Of a stretch of 64,000 nt of DNA, positions 22,196 through 35,655 are shown in pieces; within the stretch, counting starts at the first letter, position 1, and every line of letters begins with the position of its first letter. A model generated the notes under the pieces. That model worked only from the letters and a program-made list of their open reading frames with translations. It did not search any database and was not told the DNA's origin. This stretch comes from Himantopus leucocephalus. Its lineage: Eukaryota; Chordata; Aves; Charadriiformes; Recurvirostridae. The stretch lies in NCBI GenBank assembly GCA_003993805.1, contig RSEF01000031.1, forward strand, positions 17,952,361 through 18,016,360, given 5' to 3'. The position numbers and the translations under genes were made by a program.

Positions 22196-22640
22196 CAGGT
22201 CGAGGCAATGAAGACCCTGCAGCTACATTATGCACACTTGGATGGGAAGGATGGCACTACAGTTAGTCTGACCATCTGGACTAAACTGTCAGTCCCAGAG
22301 TGTTGCAAGGGCCTGCAGCTCCCTCTGGGCTGGGGTCTGAGAGCAATGGAGGGACTCTATGGGGGGCAGCAGGGCAGGTTCTGGCAGACAGAGCCTGACC
22401 CACCCCCCCAGCCAAGCACTGGGGCAGCCCCAGCCCCAGGCGTTGGGCAGCTCCATAGGGACCAGCCTGGGCGAAGGTCAGCGTGGGACATCAGTCCACA
22501 GGTTGAGGGGCAGAATCTGGCCCGGTGAGGGGAACTGGTGACTGATAGAACCCTAGGATGGCTGGGCAGGGCTGTGGGGATGGAGCCAGGCTGAGACTGA
22601 GCCAGGCCAAGACTGAGCTAGGCCATCAGCCCTCAGGTGG
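22196..22640 (+). other. GC-rich islet with a short tandem repeat, no clear gene
   Basis: The sequence is much richer in G and C than the surroundings, with a frame open from 22208 for about 106 codons. Its predicted protein is rich in G, Q and P and matches no family I know. Near the end a 16-base unit (agccaggctgagactg type) is repeated about 2.6 times at 22584-22625. It may be an unidentified repeat fragment inserted in AT-rich DNA. I do not call a gene. Confidence 0.5.
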
Positions 22641-25600
22641 AATGATGTGAAACACTTTTTTTCTCACGACCTCAGATAAAACTACACTGAAACTTTGGTA
22701 AGCCCAACAGAGAGAAGTTGGCAAATAAAGAAGCAACAAGGAAAAATGCAAAACCAGAAAATGAAAGGGGTTCAGTAACAAGATACAGCAGCCAAGGAAA
22801 AGGCAAGGAGGACAAGTAAATGATACCAAGACAAAAAAAAATAATCTGTGGAACACAAAAGAATGAGCTGTAAAACCTGAGGACTGGTAGTTGACAGCAA
22901 ATGTTAAAGCACAAATTAATTTTGTCTTCTTCTATAGCCTTTCAGCTAAAACGAGAGCTCTCAGTGGTTTGAAAACATTCTTTTACTGTGAGTGCTTGGT
23001 AGGCACTGAAGTAAGTGGCACAACCCCCCTTACTATTTTGGAGTCTCATGTCTGCACTACGAGAAAGCATGTGGTTCTCAGCTGGAGTGAATTTTCCAGT
23101 TTACTTTCATCTGAAAGGAATCTTGTTTATATACACTTTGCAGTCAAAACCAATCACAATAAACGATGAAGATCAGGGGGATTGTTTCAGAAGTGCATTA
23201 CTGCTGCAAACTCAAATGCTAATGAAGATTCATCTTCTGTCAAATATAAATGTGGGAAAAACTACTGGAAACATAGTCTCATCAAGATTACTTTTCTTTG
23301 GTTTTCTGGTGCAGGCCAGTCCCTAGAGAAGCTATGAACTTTGTTCACTGTCTAACAGCACGGAACTTCCAAACTATATTCAAACATTGGCAACACATAC
23401 TGGCTCAAAGTCATGCAATTTGGAGAGCACAGGCAAAGCACATTCAAAAACATCTGACCTTAAAGCAATGTACTAGTTACTGTCTTATCAGATACTGTAC
23501 AACTAGACCATTTAATTTCAGAATGAGAGGAATACAAAAGGACATANCCAGATACGAAATTGCAAAATAAACACACTAAATGCAGTAACTTTAAAATAAA
23601 CTGACATCCAAATAGTGAGATATATCTCCTACTCTCCATATTTGCTCTTACTCAGTTTAATGTCAGCAGCATATTATTTATGAGGAAATGTCATGATGAG
23701 CAGCACACATAATTCTGTTGCCAGATACTAAAACAATGAAGAAAAATTAGTTTTCTATTTTCCTTTCTTTTTCTTTCAACTCCCTGTTAACTGACCAAGA
23801 CTTTTATAAAGACAGTAATTTTAAAAAATATCAGTTGGTAAAATCAAAAAACACAGAGCTCTAAACCTAGTGATGATTGAACACCAGCCATTTTCTTTTA
23901 ATAGTGACTCAGTACAAAAAAAACCTCTTCTGTGTGTTTTATATCAATTCAGAAAAATGTGCAGTTAGCTGAATGTGAGACAGTTCTCTTTTCCTGAAAA
24001 AAATTGGGCAGTTATCTAAGAAAGTGGAGCAACATTACTCACTCTGAATAAATTAAAGTTTCTGACTTCAGCAAAACAAGACCACTCACAAATATCTATA
24101 TTCTTGTAGCAAATTAGGAGCAATCTCATAAATAACAGACAGTGGGGGCTTCTTAAATATATCATTCCTATAGCTCTTTCAGAGAAATTATAGGTTGAAA
24201 AATCATATATTGCCTATATCAATTCTGAGGTTACTTCAGTTGCTCTCTGCAAACTTTCTGTTATGTTACTCTGCACAACAATTAAGCATATTTTGCACTT
24301 TATTCCAAAGGTGGCTACATTTCAGAAGTGGATTAAACAGTAACCAAAATTCCTCTTTACCTATGTTTGAAAAGTATTTTGCAATGAAAGGTGCTGTGAA
24401 CATGTGAAATAATATACAGGTGACTGTCTAAAATGAGTTTTGGAAGACAAGAGAAAAATTAAAAGAATCAAGAAGGTTGCTGTGTATTTCCTAATCAGAA
24501 ATAGAAAGCAGAACATGTTTTCTGTCACTGTCTCCATTAAGTCTTATTATTTCTTATGATTCCCTCATTTATTAGTTATGAAGTTTAACAAATTAAATTT
24601 GGAATAACTTTCCATTTTTAATTTATTTTTAATATTTAAATTGTGTTAGATTACATTTAGATCACAAATAGATAAAACAAAATAAACATATACTATTTTT
24701 CTGTTCTTCCCCAGAACTATTAGGAAAGTGATATTTACTAGATATCAGCAGAACTAGCCTCAAAAATTCAAGAAAAAAAACTAGTTGTACATCTCTGTCA
24801 AGCAGAAAGCTTCATACCTTGTAAGATGCCCTTTTTAAGGGTTAGATATAATTCTCTTTGTGCCACCTAACGATTTGGCTTTCTCCTAACTTTTTTATTC
24901 ACTGGCAAGGAATAGGGAAAAAATAGATAACTATGGCTAAAGTATATGAGTCTCAGCTGTAAAACAGATTATGCATTGCAGAAAATATGAAGAGCTACTT
25001 CTGCTAGTCTTACTCATGTTCAGTACTTTTATCACACCAGTGGTAATATTAAGATCATGTTAGTACTCAGTATGTAATATTGGTAAGATCACACACTAAA
25101 TGAATTGCATGCATAGAATTTCTTCATGGATTGAATGTACTATAGAACACAGGAAAAATTCCACATACAAAGATCTTCTTTTTAAGTTGCAATAGGAAAA
25201 AAAAAAAAGATGACTCATAAGGAGATGAATTAGGCAAAACATAATTTAAGAGAATTTTATCAACCTCATTTTCATTTTTATGTATGAAAGAATTGAAAAT
25301 TGAAATGATCTGAACAAAAACACCCAGAAAAAAACTAAGTTCTAATGTGACTCTGAGAATGGTGGGGAAGTGTCTAAACTCAGATTTGGGCCTCAAAGTT
25401 GCTATGTAATGTACTTGGAATGTATGGAATTCAACATAAAATAAATTTTTAAATTGTGGTTGAAAGAGGGAATTAAAACAAGATGAGATGAATGAGTTCT
25501 ATTATTTGGAGTAAGCATTTTTCTGTATTCTGTATTTTTTTTGTTTTTAACAACACCCCACTTTAGAGTATATTCCCAAGAAACAGGAACCCAGCTTCAA

Positions 25601-27358
25601 AACCCTCCTCTTCCTGAAGCACTCGAGCTCCCTTTCCAGGAAGTCTCCTAATAATGACTCCGGTCTTTGCCCTAAAAAATCATCAGATTTAGTTGGGATA
25701 CTTTTATTGTAACCATGATGTGTATGTTTGAACCCACCGTAATTTAAGATGGGGGGAGTTCCTTATATCTTTTTGTGCAGGTGCTCTGAAGTGATTTAAA
25801 AAGAGATATTTTTAACTTTTTTGAAAACTACTTCTGCTTTCCAAGTAAGGAAACACTTACTTTGCAGGCTGGGCTTAACCACCTCTTTAGACAAACTCTT
25901 GTGCTTAATGTTTCTCATTAGTTAACACCAGGCACATCCTAATGGGAATATTAGGTACCTAGACTCTCATTAGTCGGCAGAGAGGGGTAGAGTAGTTGGT
26001 CTTCTAACTGTTTCACAAAGTAGGCTATTTCTCTTCACAGAGAGAGGCCTACAATGAACATCTGCTTGCCAACAGAGTATATAGTTCCCTAACATTCAAG
26101 TTTAGGAGCCTAATATAGGATATAGCTCCCTTTATAATCTTAAAAATTGAGAAAATTTAACATTTTCATATTGAATTGGCTATACTTTGCAAAAACATCA
26201 AAAATCTTCATGCAGACAAATCAGATTCATTCTGCAAATGTAGTGGATACAGAAAAAGATTTCTGGACATCCGATCCCAGTCAAATATACTTGCAGAATT
26301 TTAGCCAAGCTGATGGAATATACATATTTGTCTATATTATAAATAATTGTTCAAAACCCTCAAAAATTGTCTAAACAAGATTTACAGATACTAGGAGAAA
26401 ATATGTGCAGGTAATTCAGAGATAATGACTATCTTTGTACATCATTGGCACATTCTGAGAAATTGAACTCTTTTTTCTGAAAAATGTGAATGTCATAAAT
26501 TACTCAAAGGTAAATTTTCTTAGTTTTAATGCTGTATAATAAACTTTTTAAATTCTGTGTTTATATCTCAGATGGAAGAAAAGGAATTCTCCAGTCTCAA
26601 AGCTTACTGGACGTGCAGAGAAAATAACACATCTCATACGATCAACTATAATGGTGTGGATTTGTTTATGCATATACACACAGATTATTAAAGATAATTA
26701 CCTTGCCAATGGCTTCATCTCACATAGTTCCAGCATTTTAATTGGAATTAAGACACATGAGAGTGTGCCTTATTGATTCATTAATAACTGCATCAAGTGT
26801 GTTATCAAGCATAAGGTTAAAGTTTGCGTATGTCCAACCTCCTGAGAGATTTATTAATAAATCACTTCTAAAAAACTTAGTGTAGATTATTACTACTATT
26901 TGGCATTGAATTATTGCATGTGACTTACAAAAATAAAACATAACAACAACTTTGAACAGTGATGCTATAATGAAACATGCATTAAATATAATGAGATACG
27001 AAGATACTGCAAATAAAAATATAGCTGTTTTGCAAAGATGGTCTTTTTTCTTTAAATTGAAAAAAAAATTAGTTGTTCCTTCAGTATAACATAGAGAAAA
27101 AAACAATAGGCCTTATAGTCATATGCCAAATGGCACATGTCAACCCAGTGATAACTAAAATTTTGCAAATATAAGCTTTGAATATGATGATGAAAGAGCA
27201 CATAATAATAAGACAAAATGCCTCGACTGACATAACGCAGACAGTGCTGTGGCCAGGTTGAAAGGAAACTTTTCCATTCACCTGCAGTTCAGCTTTCTAG
27301 CATTCCTTTAGTTGTGACATTGTAATAGACGAAGACCTTACTTAAGAGGTGTCCTAAG
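22641..27358. other. AT-rich unique DNA, no gene seen; N at 23547
   Basis: No exon-like or RNA gene signal was found. A part near 25543-26135 has a mixed composition with a repeated 'taggtacctag' and 'taggagcctaa' style of words, and could be an old interspersed repeat that I cannot name. The N at 23547 has no duplication beside it. Confidence 0.45.
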
Positions 27359-28389
27359 GGGCCACCGTCCCCTGTGCACTTGGGGCTGGGGGTTCCTCCT
27401 TCCTGGCTGCTGGATCCCAGTGTGGAATGCTGCAAGTGCTGGGGGTCCCTGCCTCAGGTCTGCAGACACAGCTGCTGCTCTATACACACACCCTCCCCAC
27501 CCCTCACCCCCCACCACCCCCCCATACACATACACACACACACACACTTGATGGCCACACGCACAGACACAGCACTGCCTTCAAACAGCAGCAACATATA
27601 ACACCACCAGGACTCACCTAAATGTGAGCAGCCACATCCCCTCCTCCTCTGCTGCTGGCAGAGGCAGAAGCTCACTAGTGAAAACACACACGTACACACC
27701 ACTACTTGAGTTCACAAGCACACACACACACACATCTGTGGATCCTTCAAGGACCAGCACAGCCCTTCTTGTCTGTCCAGAACTCCTACCCAGACCGTGC
27801 GTCCTCTTATCCAGTTCATGGTCATGAGTCTCCCACTCACCGGCTAGCCCACCTTGATGCTCACTAGCAAACAGACACATGCATGTGCAGACTCATCTAA
27901 CTGGCACCCCTCATTGTGGGTCGCCTTAAATACCAGCATGGACCCTCCATCCAACTGATACCCTTGCCCGGCACTGGGGACTGCTACTCACCAGCTAGTC
28001 CTGCTTGAAGTTGCTGGCAAATTGCACATAAGCTCCATGCATGGGCACAGGTTTAGAGAAGGCAAAATACTTGCCCCCACCAGCAGCCAGCATCAGGCAC
28101 ATGGGCTGTGATCCACAGTCCCGCTTCTGCCATCAGCACTGAGCCCCTCACTTGCCCCAGTCACACCAGTCCCTCACAGTAGCTGTTTTTTGGGACACAG
28201 ATTGTTCTCTCCCCTGTGACTGGTGGCAAAAACCCTCACCCACTCCAGACGCTGGCACTGAGACCCTTACTAGCTCCAGTAGTTGACACCACTGGAACCT
28301 CTACACCCTGCTCAGACGCCAGTTGCTGACACCAAATCCACTCACCCTCACCTCACCAGTAGCTGGCACTTAGTCTTTACAGCACTCAC
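27359..28389 (-). repeat. GC-rich, irregularly repeated region next to the minus-strand LTR
   Basis: On the minus strand, three similar phrases of the type 'ctggtccttgaaggatcc' recur near 27738-27762, 27918-27942 and 27576-27595, spaced about 165-180 bases. A second phrase with ggtgagt and tagtgagc also recurs near 27612, 27835 and 27986, spaced 150-225. CA runs lie at about 27524-27548 and 27718-27733. The spacing is irregular, so it is a degenerate array. It lies directly downstream of the LTR in the LTR's own direction, and may be its leader or internal sequence. No retroviral protein frame was seen. Confidence 0.6.
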
Positions 28390-28814
28390 ATGCACGAGAC
28401 AGAGGGTGAGATTACATGGAAAGAGAGTTAAGAAAAGGATTTAACAGCAAGATAGGACAGACGATCAGATGCAGGGGTTGGTCAGACAAGTGTACTGACT
28501 TGCAATGTTTTCAATGTAATTGGCACCTTTTATACCCCTGTCTGTCTATTACCCTCTGTTCCTCCCTGAACCCCTTCCCCTAAACATTCCTTAATAAATT
28601 TTGGGGAGTCTCACAAACCCCCTTGGAAATCCCAAATTCTCAGGTTCATCTTGTTTTCCCTTTCTTATCAGTTGCAAAGTCCAAATGACCTTATCTAAAG
28701 CTGTGCTTGGGGATTCATAATGGTCTGTCAATTAGTAACTTGCACCTTTTGGTCTTTGCCATTTTCTCTGTCTCCCTGTGTTCTTATTTGTCACTGCCCC
28801 ATTTACTTATTACA
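28390..28814 (-). mobile_element. Probable endogenous-retrovirus LTR, minus strand, with a TATA box
   Basis: On the minus strand the element begins with tgtaataagtaaatgg at 28814, a TG-type LTR start. A U3-like part of about 280 bases follows, then a clear TATAAAAG at 28534-28527. After this comes a pyrimidine-rich part with ttaactctctttcc and ctctgtctc, which fits R-U5. The downstream limit is uncertain and may reach near 28370. The neighbouring 27359-28389 could be its leader. I did not find a second LTR or a gag or pol frame. The family is not one I can name. Confidence 0.5.
28527..28534 (-). promoter_or_regulatory. TATA box of the minus-strand LTR
   Basis: The minus strand reads TATAAAAG here, inside a context of gggg upstream and gtgcc downstream. 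It lies about 280 bases after the putative LTR start, a typical position for a retroviral U3 promoter. Confidence 0.5.
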
Positions 28815-31800
28815 TCCTTTTGCATTGAAAAGTTCCTTGATTATTGGATGACCTTGATGAAGCAGATGCTTTCACCTTTAACATAACTAAGTTTACAGCC
28901 TTATTTACTGAATTCCAGATTACCCATCTGCCATTTAGACTTCCACCTCTGACCATGATGCTCAACAAGGAGCTACCAAAGGAAATTATTTTTTTTTTGC
29001 AGCTGAAGAGCCAATTGCACCTGTCTCTTTTTGAACAACTAAGTATTGTTGTTATTGCTCCTGTTTTATAGCCTGTCCACATTTTATTATTGCTTTCTCT
29101 GTTCTTATAGCATACAGTCATACAGTCTGTTCATGTTTCAATCTGTAATGCAAACACTGGCATTCATCATTGGCTAACTTTGAAAAACCAAAAGCAGCAC
29201 CATTTTCCTCTATTTCTACAGGAATTTTCTTATATCCCATTAACTAGATAACACCTATTGGGTGCCAAAGGGTCAGACTTAACAATTTCATAGTGAAGAC
29301 TTTTGTTCTCACCAAAAAGGTTTTAAACAAGCCAGTTTCTGCCCACAGTTCTTTTGTCCTTTTTTCCCTTCACATGCACCAACCATATGTTCACTTAATG
29401 AACCCTTTCTTTACCTCATCTCACCTGGACTTTGTAGCCCCTTTCTACATCCAACACTTCTGCTTGAAATATTCTTCACTGTTTGTTGGCACTATTTTTT
29501 ATCCAATACCATCTCAAATTATCTTAGCATTCTTTTTTTTCTTTCCAACAGAAAAAAACTTCAGAGAATACCATATTCAGTATGATGATATCATAGTTAG
29601 AGAATATCATATTCAGTTTGTTGCTAATGCAACAAACCACACTTTGCAGAAGAAACACCTTGGTTTGGTTATCTTCAGCAGACTCTATTAATTCTTCTTT
29701 TAATGCCACCTTTTACACTGTACCTCAGCCTCATTTTACAGGAAAGCCATTTCCCTCATTGATTTGACAAATCAGTCTTGAAACAATGCTTCTAATTACT
29801 CTGTTTGAAAGAGCAAAAAAGAAAGTTTCTTTATCTTATAACACTGTAGAAGCTATCAATGAAGTACAGCAAAAGAAAAGCAAAATCATCGAGACATTGT
29901 TTATATAAGAGGGTAACTGTACAGCTAGCTATAATGTCAATTTCTATTAGTAATTGTAAAAATGTGCCTGAGTAAGGTATTATGAAATTCATATCTTAAG
30001 TTACTATACAATGATTTTTTTTTCTGACATGCCCCAATTTCATATCTTTGCTTAGGGAGAGGTCCAGGGCTTTCTGTGCTTTATTTTGTTTTAACATGAA
30101 GACAGCTACCGCAGGAATGATATCTCAATGGAACAGCCACGTTAACTCATTGCTGTCTGGGAGAAGGAAAAAAATTATGCACCCTGATCCTTTTTGTTGT
30201 TTCCTACAACCCCGGTCCTATCCATCCCATCAGATTTCTGTTAATAGAGCACAACACCTATGTGGGGAGCACACCTGAGTTCTCTCTCTATGGCATCCCA
30301 AGTGTAAAAAGTAGGATACCGTGGGTACACTTATTGCAGAGTGAGAACAGCAGTCAACATATGTTCACTCAGCTCATGTGAACTGGAAATAGTTATAAAT
30401 CCTGCAACTGAATGTAGGTTTAGATTTCTTCTTCTTTAATTCCTTAGCTGAAAATGCCAAAATTTTCCTCCTTAATGTTATTTTTTTATGAATACATAAA
30501 AGCTGTTAAGACAGTTATTTAAGAAGAGACTGAGGGAGCTGAACAAGTATTATTTTAGATACTGTTTTAAGGACCTTAAATTACCAAAGACATTCATGTT
30601 AGGTTGGCACATATGACATCCATGAAAGATTTTTGTTCATCTGTAACTACTGATGAACATCAGACCGGGCAAGGCATTTAAGATGTTTCTATGCATCTAC
30701 ACTCAGTCATGGAAATTGCACCCAGTGTCTCATGGATTAGAGGTCATATTCAAAGTGAAAAGCGTGAATATAAGTGTTCGTATAGAATTGGAGGGTTTTC
30801 TTTAAAAAAAAGACCTTCATTTATTATTTTTGAGGTGGAGAAATAAACCAAATAACTCTAATAAGGGAATATTCTGGTCACATATATTATTTTGTTCCGT
30901 ATTCTAATTCTAATTATAATAAGAACCAAAATTATTTAGTACACGCTATTTAATATTCTTATAAAAGAAACATGTTACTCAAGTCAATGAATATAGTAAA
31001 TTTAGCAGTCTTACAGTTATATACACAATCATATAAACATAGAGTCATACAAAGTCACAATCATATAAACTCCCTGATTCACAAATATTGCCTAAGTTTT
31101 TGGCAAAATTATGAAGTGAAGAGACATAAAGAAAAAAATAAATTTATGTGCAATTTTGTTAATATTACTTATTTCCCTTTAAAACGATACCAGCAATTAC
31201 ATGAATATTAACTACTGTAGTTTTCTTATTTAAAGTATGTTGTTTTAAATGTTGTACACGGCTTAATATAAATAGTATAGATTGTTTATAAAACTCTCTG
31301 ACGTTCTATAATCCCATCTCCAAATGAAAACTGTAAATCTCTCTTTCTTGATCGCTTTGTAACTGGAATTTTTTTTTTTAAATCATAGCAATGAAAAACT
31401 CAGGCTAGTGATTTTCATACTACAAAAGCTTTGTGTTTGTTAAAGCCTGTTCTTGACCCTTTCACAGATTAAGTGTGTCAGTCTCAAGAAACTTCTAAAG
31501 ACTATCAATTTGATGTCAAGCAATGGTCTTCTATTATTCATGATAATACAAACTTACTAGAACAAAAATTCCATCTCTATTCACATACTCAGTCAGGAAT
31601 TTGAATCATAATCTCCCTAGGAACAATAGTTACTGTTTAATCTGATTAACTGCTGCTACTTTTTTAAGTTTTCAATTTAAGAATTTGGAAGAATACTCTG
31701 ATCTTTATTTACAAAAAATAGATGAACAAAAAAACACTGTAATGAGAGATGCAGTAAAAATACATTTAGCTAATCCGTTCACAGTTCTGACACTGTTAAT

Positions 31801-33722
31801 AAAAGCCATCAATGGATTATCTAAGATACCAACTGAGTAACAATAATAAAATAGTTCAGCATTTAGTAACAGTGCTCTATTACCAGATCAACATAATGAT
31901 TCTCTCTAGCCATGAAAAGAACGGATGAATCACTAGAATAAAGGAAATCCATCCATTACACAGAGGTGAATAGAGTTAATCCTACCATACTAGTTCATCA
32001 AGTACTACAAATACCCATCCCAAATCTGGATTGACTGTACATGGGCTGACTACTGACTGGAAAACCACTGAACACACAACACTGCCAAAGTATGTAGAAA
32101 CCTACCTGCTTTAAACAAATGAGAAGATCAACACCAGTTCTTGAATCTGTTGAACTGTTTTTAAGCAAATATATATATAGTACTTACAACTTTTATTAAA
32201 ATTTATTTTTTTCTTATTTGTACTTCCCCCTTTAATGAAATACATATATGCTGTAGGTGATACTGGTTCTAGGAAAACACAACATCCTTCTGTTTATTCA
32301 GTTTGGCATTAAAAGATGAAAAGAAAAGAAGCTTACTTAAAGTCTGTATACTTTAATGTAAGAGAAATTGGGTTCAGAATTGTTTGCTTTTGAAATAAAA
32401 TACTTATAAATGCCTATAAACCATAAATAATTTAGCGTTACTGTTGTAAGTGAAGTTGCATGGGAAGAAAAAAAAAAAACAAGATTAGAAAGAGTTTAAT
32501 ATTGGGAACCCTGAAAATATTTCTTGATGTAATATTAAAAAAAAAAAAAAGTTAGAATGAAAAACGTTTATCCTGAAAAGTACGGTTTTTAACTCTTACT
32601 GGCATTTTAGTAACTTAATTATTTAAGTTTATTGAAATTTTAAAACAAAAATGAGTTTTGAAAAAAATAACCTTCTCCATATAAAATGGGACATTTGGAC
32701 AATGTATGTTGATACATAAAGGAGGTAGTTTTATACAGTTTTCTGAAGTCTAATAGAAAATTTATTTACAGAGCTTGACTGAAATTTTAAATGCATAAAT
32801 TTAAATGCATAAATCATGTTACTTTTAAAGAACAGTTAAGATTTCATCCTTCTAAATGCTTCTCCTAAAGTACTGTGTACTACTTAATGAACAAAGCAAA
32901 TGTTAGTATCCAAGTTAGTTAAGGAAAGAAAACATTTCATGTTCCTGTTTTTCCATTGATCAAAATGACAACACAGGCAAGCTGATGAAACTGGGAAACT
33001 TTGTGTGGAAGGTGAGAAGCAACTTTTGATCATCTGAATTCTATGATCTCTTGCAAAGATGGCTCACAGAGGAGATAAAAGCTTACAGCCTTGATTTAAG
33101 CATAAGGAGCAAAGTAGTCAACAAGGACTTTTGCTGTCTTTCTAAGATCGCAGCAGAAGAACACGTACACCAGTGCCAAGTCTGGCAAGACCTCAATATG
33201 GCCTGAGGTTTTCTTGATCATGTTGTAAGAAGGCCACTCAACACAGATATGTTGGGGTTTTTTTTCCTGCGTTGTCTTTAGGGATCTGGAACAAACTCCT
33301 ACTTTCCTTTCTTTCAAGTGGCCAGCCTCTAACAGGTCTAATAGCAAGTGACATCTCTGTATCTGCTGCAAAATGCTAAAATATTATGTCATGGCACTAA
33401 AGTTGAAGCAGAATTTAGATGCGTAACTTTGAACTTTTAGCTTTTGAAAAGCGGACTGGACTTTTTGCTTTATTCAGAGCATGGCAATTATAAAACCTTT
33501 ATAAAGAAAGTAACTGGATTTTTTTTCCCCTTGAAAGATACCATGATTGTAAATAGGGTTCCTCCATACCTGAGACAAGTGAAATGAGACATGCTGGGAT
33601 GCAGTATTTATGCTTTTGCACTATGCTGTAATCACTCTCGTTATTTGCAAAGATTTACAATGGTAATTCAAGGTCTATAATGGAGTCAATGCTTTAGGTG
33701 CTTAGTAGTTGTGATGGAAACA

Positions 33723-33738
33723 GTTACCTCTAGGTAAC
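33723..33738. promoter_or_regulatory. RFX-like inverted repeat
   Basis: GTTACCTCTAGGTAAC is an inverted repeat of GTTACCT and AGGTAAC with a 2-base spacer. The half sites fit the RFX form GTTACC and GGTAAC, but their spacing (4 bases) is longer than usual. It may be chance. Confidence 0.25.
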
Positions 33739-34117
33739 ACAGGCATGAGAAAGATGTGTGCAATCACATTTGTGTGTTGCCCGATACGTAGATTTATATG
33801 CATTTTTTACTAAAATAAAAAATTCTTTCTATGTATTATTAAAGCAAGTGTGACAGTTTTAATGGAATATATTATCTGAGAAAAATTCTAGACAAGAAAA
33901 ATGATTGAATACAATATGGATTTTAAATTAATATGTTTAATTCTGAAAATAATTTATAGCTGCTTTAGTTCAACAGTGCTATAGATCCCTGGACTAGATA
34001 AAACTGAGAAGGGAAAGGTATATAGGGCATCTGAATCTTGCTGCTGTGAATATTTGACAGAAAAAGTAAGTCAGTCACTACAACTATTGGTTCCTGCTTC
34101 CTTCTAACTCCCAGTTC

Positions 34118-34151
34118 TTCTGCCCCAGCTTCATGCTGAGCTGGGGCAGAA
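34118..34151. other. Perfect 13-base hairpin in unique DNA
   Basis: TTCTGCCCCAGCT is followed by 8 bases and then AGCTGGGGCAGAA. The stem is perfect for 13 base pairs and GC-rich in an AT-rich region. Pairing does not extend on either side, so it is shorter than a typical microRNA precursor. Just downstream the word gttgcac occurs twice, with its inverse gtgcaac near 34192. Confidence 0.6.
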
Positions 34152-35306
34152 AACAGCTGTTGCACTTCCAGCAGTTGCACTAATAACAACACGTGCAACA
34201 AGGTGGAGATATTTTACTTACCTTTGCACTTTGAAAACACGTATCTACCTCTGTATTTTATTCATAGGCTTCTAAGAAGAAATAAAGGCATTACTGCATT
34301 TTATTTTACTCAGGGAAAGCTGACTTTCTGAGGACTTAGTGCCTTTAAAGATTCAATAAGCAAAAGAATAGCAGTTTTGAATTGAATCACTGAATTCCAA
34401 TCCAAGGATACATATATATTTTAATAACAAAGGTAATTCTGACTTTGGAAGTGAAACACTATGCTTATAATTAAGGTGGTAACATAGAGTTGTCTACAAT
34501 AATGCAGTAATGGAAAAGCTAAACTTACCTGTAAAAGCTATAGACTATATGAAATGTAGATGGTGATGTATACATATTATGCAATTAAAAAGTAATTTCA
34601 CGATAAATCAGGAAAAGACTGTTGGCATCTCAGTAATTATATTAAACATTATTCTTCCAGATGGTAAATAAAAAATAACTTGGAATGCCATGGTAAATAT
34701 CAAGAAAGTAATTCCTGAGGCAGTTAACTAAACTGTATTCTGGAAACACGCACCTGAGTGCAGGAATGTGATAAGAAGGTTATTTAAACACTGGGTTACA
34801 ATATGATCAAATACTCTGAGAGTGAAACTAGATAGAATTTAAACAGTTAAGATTTTTTAAAAGGTATAAATAACTGATGCATCAGTTAACCAAGTCTTTG
34901 GAGAGCTCTTAAACACTTGTAAATTTTAAAGAAAAGCATCCATACTTCCCCACAGATACGCTTTTATTCAGATTAGAATTTATTCAATGAAGTCCATTGG
35001 ACTGGGATTTAGATATGTAAGGATGTTCATGACTTATTCCTTCTGGAACTATAATTCATGAATCAATAAATCTTTACTTTTTGGAAACTGGCTACAAATT
35101 AGAGAACAAAACCATAAGATTATTTTTACTGGAGACAAGAAAAATAATATGTTTCTGTTAGTCTTTTCCAGTTGTTTCCTTAGACCTCTCAAATTTATTT
35201 ATTTCCTTAAACATTTCCCTCAAACAGTTATCCAATTGCATTCTAGACAACATTTGAAAGGCATGGTCATATTTCTTACAAGAAGAACCAGGAAGTTTAC
35301 AGTATA

Positions 35307-35329
35307 CAGACCTAACTCTGTTAGGTCTG
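35307..35329. other. Perfect 10-base hairpin
   Basis: CAGACCTAAC and GTTAGGTCTG are separated by the three bases tct. It has no T tract after it and no gene beside it, and its meaning is unknown. Confidence 0.6.
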
Positions 35330-35490
35330 GATGAGTGGTTCAAGGTGCTGAATTCAAGAGACAGGAATGTTGTTCAGTTTTCTAGAAGCGTCATTCACAT
35401 CACCAAGCTCCTACTGGTACTTGACTTTCATTTGTAAAAAGCCAATACTCTTCTAGTTACACAATGTTTTCAGAATCAATAAGGGCTGGG

Positions 35491-35518
35491 TTGGTTTGTT
35501 TGTTTGTTTGTTTGTTTT
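35491..35518 (+). repeat. (TTTG)n microsatellite
   Basis: About six units of tttg in an otherwise mixed sequence. Confidence 0.85.
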
Positions 35519-35655
35519 CTTGTAATCTTACTGACTACTTTACATAACATCATGAAGTTGCTTTGCCTGGATTTTTAACTGAGTCATACATAATAACACA
35601 TGAACTTTTCTTTCTTTATTGTTATCTACTAAGATATGTAGTTTCAGCATTTTGA

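Larger units (their letters stand above)
28815..35490. other. AT-rich unique DNA, no gene seen, with scattered hairpins
   Basis: No exon, LINE or LTR was recognised. Short hairpins are listed separately at 34118 and 35307, and an RFX-like word at 33723. Simple A runs lie near 32468 and 32538. The frames at 28844, 29293 and 33096 (minus) have no family resemblance and look like chance frames. Confidence 0.5.

Noticed and set aside
22891..23570. Consecutive overlapping frames that could suggest exons
   Set aside because: No protein motif, and the composition is like the surrounding DNA. The last frame crosses an N.
25543..26135. Mixed-composition stretch with repeated taggtacctag-like words, perhaps an old SINE or LINE
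   Set aside because: I cannot assign a family or find ends, tRNA-like boxes or a tail.
27338..27880. Several overlapping frames rich in histidine, valine and cysteine
   Set aside because: They come from CA/GT runs and the repeat array next to the LTR, not from a gene.
30048..30278. 76-codon frame in non-repetitive DNA
   Set aside because: No family recognised and no other support for an exon.
33096..33371. 91-codon minus-strand frame
   Set aside because: It has no family resemblance and no splice or promoter support, so it is likely a chance frame.
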